From Chitinophaga hostae (GTDB taxonomy: Bacteria > Bacteroidota > Bacteroidia > Chitinophagales > Chitinophagaceae): a stretch of DNA of 64,000 nt. The stretch lies in NCBI RefSeq assembly GCF_018224885.1, contig NZ_JAGTXB010000016.1, positions 117,990 to 181,989 on the forward strand. The letters run 5' to 3'. Below are positions 47,227 through 54,497 of this stretch, in pieces. Made by a program: the position numbers and the translations under genes. The notes under the pieces were generated by a model. The model had not been told where the DNA came from. It did not search any database and saw only the letters and a program-made list of their open reading frames with translations. The first letter of the stretch is position 1; each line of letters opens with the position of its first letter.

Positions 47227-47546
47227 GATAGTATAAAAATGGAGGTTATGAACCGGATGGCCGTTTCTATTTCTCTGCTCTTTCGGCCAGATCATGGCCT
47301 TCCTTTTTTGTAGCCATTTCCCTTATGGCATCTCGTATCCCTTAATTTCTTTTCCAATTTTTGCCTCTAAAGATCCCGCTGTTGAAGAAACAAAACTATG
47401 ATGCTGATCAGGATCAGGTATGATTTCAGGCAGTCTCATATTTCCTGATTTCAATCAGCAATTGCAGTGAGGCAAGTCATTTTTTTCATATAGCGCACAA
47501 GCTAGTTTAGCATAAAAATGCTTCACCAAACAAAAAGGAGGTTTTT
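47227..47546. other. Intergenic region holding promoter P6
   Basis: About 320 bases separate the 46822 gene from a small ORF. The right half contains two FNR/CRP-like palindromes and a -7 box, annotated separately. The left half (47227-47400) shows no ORF or structure that I can support. Confidence 0.5.
47404..47510 (+). promoter_or_regulatory. P6: two FNR/CRP-like boxes and -7 promoter of the smORF-USP-USP-flavodoxin operon
   Basis: The proximal box CTGAT-ttca-ATCAG (47445-47458) has perfectly symmetrical half-sites and is centred 51.5 bp upstream of TAGTTTAG (47503-47510, one mismatch to TAnnTTTG). A second symmetrical box, CTGAT-cagg-ATCAG (47404-47417), is centred 41 bp further upstream. 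Transcription would begin near 47516, about 30 bases before the small ORF. Confidence 0.7.
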
Positions 47547-47660
47547 ATGACACCATTACTCCTGGGCAACCGTAATGCTTCACAACCAATAGTTTTTGAT
47601 AATTTCTTCAATCCCAGGAAGGAAGGAATGAGTAGCGTCTATGACAATCAGACTCTCTAA
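47547..47660 (+). CDS. 37-residue small ORF ahead of the USP operon (leader or gene remnant)
   Basis: An ATG at 47547 is preceded by AAGGAGG, among the best ribosome-binding sites in the window. The 37-residue product begins MTPLLLGNRNASQPIVFDNF and ends SVYDNQTL. It stops ten bases before the likely start of the next stress protein. The opening recalls the N termini of some Bacteroidota small heat-shock (Hsp20) proteins, so it may be a decayed hsp20 start. Alternatively it is a translated leader that couples ribosomes to the USP gene. I cannot decide between these. Confidence 0.5.
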   Translation: MTPLLLGNRNASQPIVFDNFFNPRKEGMSSVYDNQTL

Positions 47661-47670
47661 AAAAATTCTT

Positions 47671-48504
47671 ATGGAAAAAATACTATTTATATCAGATGCG
47701 GTTAGCATGAGCAGGGAATGTCTTGATTTCTCCTGTTACCTCGGTAATCTAACCCATTCCAAAGTTACCGGCGTATTCCTGGAAAACCAGGAAATGGAAC
47801 TCAGATCAAGCGAAACGCTGCAGGAAATAGCCGTTTGTGCCCCTGTTCCCGGGGCTCCCCCTGATATGCAAAAACAACTATACAGCGATAAAAATATTTC
47901 ATGCTTTAAAGATATCTGCGAATCCAACGGTGTAAACTGCGAGATACATAAGAACTTGGGGATGCCGGCAGCCGAAGTAATAAAAGAAAGCCGGTACGCC
48001 GATATGCTTGTAGTCGACGCTGCCACCAGCTTTTCATGGAAACCGGAGGCCAGTCCAACAGCCTTCGTAAGGGAAATCCTGGAGAAGGCCGAATGCCCGG
48101 TTATTATTGCACCAGCTGAATTTAACGGCATACATGAAGTCATATTTACCTACAATGGCAGCATGTCTTCTATGTTTGCCATTAAACAGTTTGCCCATTT
48201 ATTCCCGGCATTACGCCATTGTAAAATTACGGTACTCACCATCATGGAAGCTGATGAACAGCTAAAGGGAAACAAATCCAATTTACAGGAATGGTTGGAC
48301 ATTCACTATGAAAATGTACAATTATTAATCCTTGAAGACACGAATATCCGCGGGCGATTACTCGAATACCTGTTTGGAAGAGAGAATGCCTTTATTGTAA
48401 TGGGAGCATATGGCCGTAGTTTACTCTCCAAAGCCATAGTTCCTAATCCGGCAGAAACGGTTATAAAACTGATAAGTCAACCTATTTTTATTTCTCACTA
48501 TTAA
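47671..48504 (+). CDS. Universal stress protein, tandem USP domains (second of three)
   Basis: The ATG at 47671 (MEKILFISDAVSMSRECLDF) matches the usual first strand of a USP domain; the longer frame from 47641 overlaps the small ORF. Two USP domains fill 277 residues, the second opening with IHEVIFTYNGSMSSMFAIKQ. The C-terminal nucleotide motif is only partly kept (MGAYGRSLLSKAI). The next USP gene starts eleven bases after this stop. Promoter P6 upstream of the small ORF probably drives the whole set. Confidence 0.9.
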   Translation: MEKILFISDAVSMSRECLDFSCYLGNLTHSKVTGVFLENQEMELRSSETLQEIAVCAPVPGAPPDMQKQLYSDKNISCFKDICESNGVNCEIHKNLGMPAAEVIKESRYADMLVVDAATSFSWKPEASPTAFVREILEKAECPVIIAPAEFNGIHEVIFTYNGSMSSMFAIKQFAHLFPALRHCKITVLTIMEADEQLKGNKSNLQEWLDIHYENVQLLILEDTNIRGRLLEYLFGRENAFIVMGAYGRSLLSKAIVPNPAETVIKLISQPIFISHY

Positions 48505-48515
48505 TAAACTGTTCT

Positions 48516-49352
48516 ATGAAAAAGATTATAGCAGTCATCGATGCTTTACATTTCACTGAAGACCAGATAGCAGGCTTCAAATATTTTGCCGGAGAAACAA
48601 ATAGCCTGCTAACTGTCGTTTGTCTTGATACGCTTACTACCGGTGCTATTCCGGTTGCAACCATGTTCCCCGAACCTGCCATTATCGGGTACGATCAGAT
48701 CAGCGTTGAGGGAAGGGCAGCCCTTCAATGGCAGAGAAATGAAAATATAAAACAGCTGCACCAGATCTGCGATAATGATCATGTTAATATAGTGATAAGG
48801 GAGTCGGTTAATTCCCCTATAGAGGAAGTCGTTGCCGCCAGCCGGTTTGCAGATCTGTTACTGGTTAGCAACAGCACCTCTTTTGCGGCCCTTATTGATA
48901 GCAACCCGCCCAGATTTTTGAAAGATGTGCTGGCAGAAGCAGAGTGCCCTGTAATGGTACTTCCGGATGTCCTCTCACCTGTTAAGGAAATAATATTTGC
49001 CTACAATGGCACGTACTCCTCCATATATGCCATAAGGCAGTTTACATTACTATTTCCCTATTTTACGAATATCCCCGTAAAAGTGGTATATGTGGCAGAA
49101 GATCATCAGAAAGTGCTGCCATTTGAAGTCAAATTAAAATCTTACCTGGAGCAACACTATGCTAACGTTGAGTATGTTATCATGAATGGAGAGCCGGCAA
49201 CAGCGTTCCTGGCGCTATTAATACGCAGAAACGATTGCATCGTCACCTATGGCGCCTTTGGCAGAAGTGGCGCATCACGTTTCTTCCACCGGAGTGATGC
49301 CGAAAATATATTACGCACTACTAATATTCCTATTTTCATCACGCATCCTTAA
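48516..49352 (+). CDS. Universal stress protein, tandem USP domains (third of three)
   Basis: This 278-residue protein begins MKKIIAVIDALHFTEDQIAG, and its second USP domain begins VKEIIFAYNGTYSSIYAIRQ. The closing motif YGAFGRSGASRFF is a degraded form of the USP nucleotide loop. It is closely similar in layout to the preceding gene, so the two look like an old tandem duplication. The flavodoxin gene follows after ten bases. It probably acts in the cytoplasm during stress; the ligand is unknown. Confidence 0.9.
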   Translation: MKKIIAVIDALHFTEDQIAGFKYFAGETNSLLTVVCLDTLTTGAIPVATMFPEPAIIGYDQISVEGRAALQWQRNENIKQLHQICDNDHVNIVIRESVNSPIEEVVAASRFADLLLVSNSTSFAALIDSNPPRFLKDVLAEAECPVMVLPDVLSPVKEIIFAYNGTYSSIYAIRQFTLLFPYFTNIPVKVVYVAEDHQKVLPFEVKLKSYLEQHYANVEYVIMNGEPATAFLALLIRRNDCIVTYGAFGRSGASRFFHRSDAENILRTTNIPIFITHP

Positions 49353-49362
49353 AATCTTATTT

Positions 49363-49878
49363 ATGAAAGGTATTATCATTTATAAAGGAAAGTATGGCGC
49401 TACCCGGCAATATGCAACCTGGCTGGCGGCAGCATTGAACATTCAGGCCGTGATGGCCGGCAAAGAAACGAAAAGCCAGCTGAAAGATGCAGATTATATA
49501 ATAATGGGAACCAGCGTCTATATAGGAAAATTGCAGCTTCGTCGTTGGGTAAAATACAACCAGAAGCAGCTGGCAAATAAAAAACTATTTCTCTACCTGG
49601 TGGCAGGTACGCCTTTATCAGAAAAAGAGAAGCTGCAAGCTTACATTACTACCAATATCAGCAGTGAAATCAGCACCAGGTGTACCTGCTTTTTCCTGCC
49701 CGGCAGGCTCGTGTTCAAAAAGCTTTCATGGGTAGATAGATGTTTGCTGACTATGGGAGCACACTTAGCGAAGGGCCGTGGCGAAAACATTGTAACCGCA
49801 GACTACAACGACGTGCAAAGAGAACATCTTTCCGACATAATAAAAATGGTACGTGACCTTAATAAAGTACCCGCTTAA
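49363..49878 (+). CDS. Flavodoxin-domain protein (HemG-like)
   Basis: The ATG at 49363 starts a flavodoxin fold (MKGIIIYKGKYGATRQYATW), with an FMN-phosphate loop that lacks the classical TGxT and matches the HemG/protoporphyrinogen-oxidase type better. IIMGTSVYIGKLQLRRWVKY is the second conserved region. The protein has 171 residues, normal for HemG. A longer frame from 49249 lies in the preceding gene and is rejected. Possible roles are menaquinone-linked protoporphyrinogen oxidation, which works without oxygen, or general electron transfer. It is the last gene of the operon driven by P6. Confidence 0.82.
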   Translation: MKGIIIYKGKYGATRQYATWLAAALNIQAVMAGKETKSQLKDADYIIMGTSVYIGKLQLRRWVKYNQKQLANKKLFLYLVAGTPLSEKEKLQAYITTNISSEISTRCTCFFLPGRLVFKKLSWVDRCLLTMGAHLAKGRGENIVTADYNDVQREHLSDIIKMVRDLNKVPA

Positions 49879-50002
49879 TGAAAGCCTTCCTTTTTATAAT
49901 CCAAATCACTATACCCCCAGGCTGATAAGTAAATTGACAGACAATAGCTACAAAATACCCGCGACCCCGGACACCATAAGCGCCAGTTTACGTATAACCA
50001 AA

Positions 50003-50037
50003 ACGGCCATACGTTTAGTGATATAGCGTATGGCCGT
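50003..50037. terminator. Bidirectional hairpin between convergent operons
   Basis: acggccatacg (50003-50013) and cgtatggccgt (50027-50037) pair perfectly over 11 bases around a 13-base loop. It sits between the flavodoxin and PolX-like genes, which converge. No long T tract follows, so efficiency is uncertain. Confidence 0.6.
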
Positions 50038-50059
50038 CAGAAACCTGTTAAATACATCA

Positions 50060-51577
50060 TCAGACTTTCTTTTTAACATCGGAAATCTTGCCTTTTTTCA
50101 GTTTTTCAACGTCCTCCCACTTACGAGTATTAAGAATATCAGTATTACAACATCCTCCTTTTCTGGCCATCCATATACCCAGTTGCATAAAATCAAATTG
50201 TGCTAATTTATGCGCATCGGTATTAATCACCAGCTTCACGCCCCGGGCCACTGCTTCTCTTATCAATGTGTCATTTAAATCCAGCCTGTTAGGACGGGCA
50301 TTTATCTCCAATGCAGTTCCGGTCGCTGCAGCCTTCTCAAGTACCAGATCCCAATTTACAGGGTATGGCGCCCTGGTACCAATGAGCCGGCCACTTGGAT
50401 GTCCGATACAATGAACATAAGGATTTTCACACGCCTTGATTAACCGGAACGTATTATCTTCAGTAAAGTGACTGTGTATAGACGCTATCACCCAATCAAA
50501 TTGTTTTAGCAATTCATCAGGTAAAGACAGCCGGCCGTTTTCTAAAATATCGACTTCCACCCCTCTCTTTACATAATCGCATCCCAAAGTATCATTGATA
50601 CGTTTTATTTCAGCGCCCTGCCTTGAAATATCATCTGGCCGCAAAACATGGCCTGTTCTATCGTTGGAAGCATGATCGGTAATAACTATATATTGATAAT
50701 GCGGAAATACATCAAACATATAGCGGGCAATATGTTCAATACTTTCTTCTCCATCACTCCACTCACTATGTATCTGCATATCGCCTCTTAGCCGGTCGAA
50801 TGTAACCAGCGATGGTAGCTTGTGTAAAGCAGCGGCCGAAATGCCCTCCTGTTCTTCTCTCAGCTCAGGAGGTACATAATCCATCGTCATATACTGAAAT
50901 ATTTCTTCTTCAGTTTCAGTGGCTATATACCGGTTAATTTTATGATCATACAATCCCATAGGATCCAGGTGGTATCCTTTGGCAGATGCCATTGTTTCCA
51001 TGAAAGCATTGTAGTTCCTGGATCCGGTATAATACAACAGTGCTGCTCCATAGTGTTTTTCATCGGTCAGATAGAGGAATACCAGCGCTTGATTATGTAA
51101 TACTATACAGATTTTATTTTTCCCGGCAGCAATGACGCGCTCCGTAAACGGCATACGATCAATTTTGTAAAGCAGTTTTTTGCTCTCCGGTCCACTCACC
51201 TGTACTACTATATCGAAGTCCCCGATAGTATCTTTACCCCTCCTGAGACTTCCGGCCAGGGATGCTCTTTTTACTTCCGGAAATTGCCGGATTGTCTGCA
51301 GTATCTCATTTCCCTGCCGCTGTGCCTCCCACAACTGAATACGGTTATTGGGGCCTTTATCAAGTTTTAAAGCCCTCCTGATATCCTTCCTGTTTTCAGG
51401 CGTTAAGGCTTGGATGCGTTCAAGCTGTTCCAATACCACAGCAGTAGTAAGCTCTCTGAGATTTCCTACCCCGAGCGTTTTACAGATGGCAGCTACTTTA
51501 TTTACTGTAATCCCCCTGATATCCAGCAATTCTGCAAGTGATGGAGGAATTGTTTTGCGGTTCACATGCGTTTTCAT
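50060..51577 (-). CDS. PolX-like protein with PHP domain, shortened and with a degenerate polymerase site
   Basis: Family-X bacterial DNA polymerases join a polymerase-beta core to a C-terminal PHP exonuclease. Here the protein starts at a helix-hairpin-helix (LAELLDIRGITVNKVAAICK) and seems to lack most of the N-terminal 8-kDa domain; it has 505 residues against about 560-575. The nucleotidyltransferase motif GSLRRGKDTIGDFD keeps Asp120 and Asp122. By register with the conserved GAAL-YFTGS motif, the third catalytic aspartate is replaced by Phe167. The PHP domain looks intact (QIHSEWSDG, ITDHASN, GHPSGRLIG, INTDAHKL). It may act mainly as a nuclease. An ATP-cone nuclease gene lies 26 bp upstream. 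Confidence 0.85.
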   Translation of the reverse strand: MKTHVNRKTIPPSLAELLDIRGITVNKVAAICKTLGVGNLRELTTAVVLEQLERIQALTPENRKDIRRALKLDKGPNNRIQLWEAQRQGNEILQTIRQFPEVKRASLAGSLRRGKDTIGDFDIVVQVSGPESKKLLYKIDRMPFTERVIAAGKNKICIVLHNQALVFLYLTDEKHYGAALLYYTGSRNYNAFMETMASAKGYHLDPMGLYDHKINRYIATETEEEIFQYMTMDYVPPELREEQEGISAAALHKLPSLVTFDRLRGDMQIHSEWSDGEESIEHIARYMFDVFPHYQYIVITDHASNDRTGHVLRPDDISRQGAEIKRINDTLGCDYVKRGVEVDILENGRLSLPDELLKQFDWVIASIHSHFTEDNTFRLIKACENPYVHCIGHPSGRLIGTRAPYPVNWDLVLEKAAATGTALEINARPNRLDLNDTLIREAVARGVKLVINTDAHKLAQFDFMQLGIWMARKGGCCNTDILNTRKWEDVEKLKKGKISDVKKKV

Positions 51578-51603
51578 ATAACTTCATTTTTGTTGTACAT
51601 TAA

Positions 51604-52473
51604 TCAGACCCATTCCAGTTTTCTGATATGTTCACATAAATGCCGCGCCTCCGTCAATGCTATTTGATATCTGAGTCCGGTGATGTTAGCGGCTGACAGA
51701 TGTGCGGGCTTTTCTATCAGTGTACGACACAGTACTACTCCTTGTTGTAACAGCATATATTTTTCGTGATGACTTAATGTTGCGAGACAGGTGATCGGGT
51801 AAAGACCAGTTTTATCAATCACATCTTTCAGCCCTTTGCCCGCAGGGTAATCCCACGACAACATATTCAACCCTATACAAGACGCATATTGGGTCGCATC
51901 CGATGTAATACGCGTATTTGTTATCAACCATCCCTGATACGCTTGTTGCTGTTTATTGCTCATTTCTTTTATTTTCCATTCAATGTCTTTAAATCGCGAC
52001 TGTATATATAGCGGGATCTTCACATCACAGTGCGTACCCTGCAGCTGATGATATTTACACTCTATTATGTATGTTCTTTTGCCTTTAACGGCGTAAATAT
52101 CAACTTCATGCGCAATACAATGCCCGGTCATCAATTGGTTAGTGGTCGCGGAATACCCTGCTTGTCTGAAAAGCTCAGCTATATATTGTTCAAATGGGAA
52201 CCCCGATGGACCTAGTTCGAAGATGGCCTGCTTAAGTCTGTACCGCCCTGCCACCTGCCCGGAAGATTTCTTTAATATATCGTACGCAGCTTTATATATC
52301 AGGTGGGTTGACATATCAGGATATACCTGTTTATACAGTTCATTGAGTATTTGCTCAATTAATTCAGGCGCTGCCCCTGATCGCTTCAATGATTGTTTTA
52401 TCTTTTCCGATGAGAAGGGCACGCTGGCTCCATTGGACTTCGTTACAAATATTGCTGGTTGCTTGTCTTCCAT
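51604..52473 (-). CDS. ATP-cone and PD-(D/E)XK (Mrr-like) nuclease fusion
   Basis: Residues about 8-90 form an ATP-cone domain (VTKSNGASVPFSSEKIKQSL), the nucleotide-sensing module known from ribonucleotide reductases and NrdR. It is followed by a restriction-endonuclease-like domain (about 100-215) with HEVDIYAVKG and YIIECKYH, giving the D...ExK catalytic pattern. The C-terminal 80 residues are helical. The ATG at 52473 is preferred; the frame to 52479 starts with TTG. No methyltransferase is nearby, so it is not a standard restriction system. It is cotranscribed with the PolX-like gene and has the activator promoter P7, suggesting induced, nucleotide-gated DNA processing. Confidence 0.82.
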   Translation of the reverse strand: MEDKQPAIFVTKSNGASVPFSSEKIKQSLKRSGAAPELIEQILNELYKQVYPDMSTHLIYKAAYDILKKSSGQVAGRYRLKQAIFELGPSGFPFEQYIAELFRQAGYSATTNQLMTGHCIAHEVDIYAVKGKRTYIIECKYHQLQGTHCDVKIPLYIQSRFKDIEWKIKEMSNKQQQAYQGWLITNTRITSDATQYASCIGLNMLSWDYPAGKGLKDVIDKTGLYPITCLATLSHHEKYMLLQQGVVLCRTLIEKPAHLSAANITGLRYQIALTEARHLCEHIRKLEWV

Positions 52474-52492
52474 GATCAAAATCTTTCTGTAA

Positions 52493-52558
52493 CTAAATTA
52501 CGTCTATACCAGGCCGCATTATGTGATATTCATTATCCTTTGGGGTGATTGTTGTCAT
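52493..52558 (-). promoter_or_regulatory. P7: FNR/CRP-like box and -7 promoter of the nuclease-PolX operon
   Basis: On the minus strand ATGAC-aaca-ATCAC (52558 down to 52545) is centred 51.5 bp upstream of the first base of TAATTTAG (52500 down to 52493, one mismatch to TAnnTTTG). Transcription would start near 52487, about 14 bases ahead of the ATG. Confidence 0.65.
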
Positions 52559-52583
52559 GTATTCGTATTAAAGCAATTAAATC

Positions 52584-52648
52584 CTGATCATAATCAATAT
52601 GACTATTGAGCAACATCATTGCCGGCAGGTACAGGAATACCTAATTTG
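52584..52648 (+). promoter_or_regulatory. P8: FNR-like box and -7 promoter of the 52698 gene
   Basis: CTGAT-cata-ATCAA (52584-52597) is one base from the classical FNR box. CTAATTTG at 52641-52648 begins 50.5 bp from its centre, one base off the distance seen at the other promoters. Only the TTTG part and spacing fit well, so this is the weakest -7 match of the series. Confidence 0.5.
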
Positions 52649-52697
52649 AGTAAGATTAATTCGGCTGGTATATATCCGGAAGACAAAATCTTATTGT

Positions 52698-52952
52698 ATG
52701 AAGATCATATTTAATTTCGTGAATGGCGTACTGGTTTCCGCAGTTCTTTTGTGGTCAGCCGCCTTGATATTGTATATTTTCACAAATATTGATTTATTAT
52801 CTTTCCAGCGCCGGGAAGATATAAAACGGATTGGCCGATCCCGTAAGGACATAGTTTCCCCTGTGGATACTATTATGAAAGCTAAAAACGCCGGCAATAT
52901 GCTTACGGATACATCGCAGTGTCATCATCTGACGTTTCATCCGGTTCATTAA
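52698..52952 (+). CDS. Small single-helix membrane protein, unknown function
   Basis: The 84-residue product starts with one hydrophobic helix (about 8-30, with GVLVSAVLLWSAALILYIF) and continues with a basic cytoplasmic-type tail (FQRREDIKRIGRSRKD). I do not recognise a family. Without the upstream promoter P8 I would rate it doubtful. The FNR-like box at nearly the standard distance, pointing at this frame and no other, supports it as a real gene of the regulon. Confidence 0.5.
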   Translation: MKIIFNFVNGVLVSAVLLWSAALILYIFTNIDLLSFQRREDIKRIGRSRKDIVSPVDTIMKAKNAGNMLTDTSQCHHLTFHPVH

Positions 52953-53035
52953 AGCCAATTGCCAAATAGCCCTGTAATCTGCTCGATGCTTCAATATGCT
53001 GCTGTTAAAAATGGATCCTGGCGAGCGCTAACCTC

Positions 53036-53416
53036 TTACAGCACCTGACGATAAGAGATCTTATCCATGAGCAGCCATTTCCCGTCTAACTTTACCAGGT
53101 TAAACCGGTCAATAAACCGAAAAGTGGAGAAAGTCAATTGTACATGGGCAGACGCGGTATCCCCGTCCCAGGTATAGGAAAGAATTTCGGGCTGGCACTC
53201 CTGTAAGGCAGCCTTTTCAACGGCCTCGAGGTATTGCGGTACCGTCCACTGAGCCAGTTTTCCGTCCACCACCATTCTTATATAAGCATCCGGATGAAAG
53301 GCCCGCCGGAGTCTTTCGATGTCTTTAACAGGACGGCCTTCAAGATAATCGTTTATGGGAAGAAGGATCGACTGTTTTTCCGCTTCTATTTCTATTTTGT
53401 TTGCTATAGTTTCCAT
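53036..53416 (-). CDS. NTF2-like protein (putative lumazine-binding family)
   Basis: The 126-residue protein has the cone-shaped NTF2/SnoaL-type fold: helix-rich start (INDYLEGRPVKDIERLRRAF), the HPDAYIRMVVDGK strand turn, and closing strands (FRFIDRFNLVKLDGKWLLMD). It best resembles the Lumazine_bd_2 group, whose members are often linked to AraC-regulated small operons. The ligand is unknown. A good minus-strand -7 box, TAATTTTG at 53449-53442, lies about 33 bases upstream of the start. Confidence 0.85.
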   Translation of the reverse strand: METIANKIEIEAEKQSILLPINDYLEGRPVKDIERLRRAFHPDAYIRMVVDGKLAQWTVPQYLEAVEKAALQECQPEILSYTWDGDTASAHVQLTFSTFRFIDRFNLVKLDGKWLLMDKISYRQVL

Positions 53417-53441
53417 GTATGTTGAATTTACAATGATGAAA

Positions 53442-53449
53442 CAAAATTA
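53442..53449 (-). promoter_or_regulatory. -7 promoter box of the NTF2-like gene
   Basis: TAATTTTG on the minus strand matches TAnnTTTG perfectly. A TTTTG lies 16 bp upstream, somewhat close for the Bacteroidetes -33 element. No FNR/CRP-like palindrome is present, in contrast to the promoters to the left. Confidence 0.45.
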
Positions 53450-53500
53450 GTCAGACGCACCATGGCAAAATAAAACTATTCAAGCGGATACTTCTAATAT

Positions 53501-54394
53501 TCAAACAACCTGTTTCCTTACTTCATTTGGCGTTGTACCGGCATGTTTCTTATAAAAGCTATTAAAATAGCCTGGGTACTGGAATCCAAGGCAGTACCCG
53601 ATCTCCGAAACAGGCCAGTCTGTATAGAGCAGCAAATTGTTGGCCTCCAACAATATCCTGGCGGCTATATGCTCCGTAGTTGTTTTGCCGGTGAAGTCTT
53701 TAACCATCCTGTTTAAATGGTTCGTATGCAGCGAAAGCTGTTTGGCAAAATCTTTTGCAGAACGGAGTTGAAGTTCATGCTGACGCGAATCGATGGGGAA
53801 CTGCCTATTCAAAAGCTCTAAAAACAAATTGGTTATCCTGGCAGCTGCATTCAAATCGCGGTCATAGTTCCGGGCCGGCTGTATCTTTAAGGCGTGGTGA
53901 ACGATCAGATGAAGGTAATCTCGTAATATCTCATTTTTATAGACATAGTTCTCCATATTCTCTCTCATCATCGCTTTAAAAAAAGTCGCTATTTCGGCTA
54001 CACTATCTGCATGAGGGAAAAAAACCTTATCGGTATCAATCTGGAACATCGGCAGATTAATAAGCAAGCCCTCCCTTTGTTGAACGAAAGCCTGGTTGAA
54101 TATACAAAACCATCCACCCTGATCAGTTGAATCAGGATTCCAATTATAAGGAATCATGGGATTTGAAAACACGAGCGCCGGCCGATCAATATAAATGGAC
54201 TGATTAGCATAATCGAGTCTTCCGGTTCCCAATATCAAAGTCACTTTATAATAATCCCTCCGGGAAAACGGAACGGCTCCTATACAGGATGCCCGCTCAA
54301 AAACGTTAATATGAGGCTTGTTGGCCCCGATTTTTTCCGGTGCCAGGTAATGAATACGCTCATAAAATCCTGAAATATCTTCCCGCTTCTTCAT
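53501..54394 (-). CDS. AraC-family transcriptional regulator
   Basis: The N-terminal half (about 1-170) is a cupin-like ligand domain. The C-terminal half carries two helix-turn-helix motifs, the first with KDFAKQLSLHTNHLNRMVKD and the second with VSEIGYCLGFQYPGYFNSFY and the closing GTTPNEVRKQ. The protein has 297 residues, typical of the group. The NTF2-like gene lies 84 bp downstream on the same strand and is a likely target. The inducer is unknown. Confidence 0.92.
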   Translation of the reverse strand: MKKREDISGFYERIHYLAPEKIGANKPHINVFERASCIGAVPFSRRDYYKVTLILGTGRLDYANQSIYIDRPALVFSNPMIPYNWNPDSTDQGGWFCIFNQAFVQQREGLLINLPMFQIDTDKVFFPHADSVAEIATFFKAMMRENMENYVYKNEILRDYLHLIVHHALKIQPARNYDRDLNAAARITNLFLELLNRQFPIDSRQHELQLRSAKDFAKQLSLHTNHLNRMVKDFTGKTTTEHIAARILLEANNLLLYTDWPVSEIGYCLGFQYPGYFNSFYKKHAGTTPNEVRKQVV

Positions 54395-54497
54395 CGTACA
54401 AAATTACACAATACAGATAATAATGTAAGTCTCTGGTTATATTCTCTTCTTCAATGATTCGTATCAGCGTTAAATTATCGGATGAAGGAGGTTAATT

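Noticed and set aside
49249..49362. Extended N terminus for the flavodoxin gene
   Set aside because: The extension overlaps the end of the third USP gene in another frame, and flavodoxin similarity begins at the ATG at 49363.
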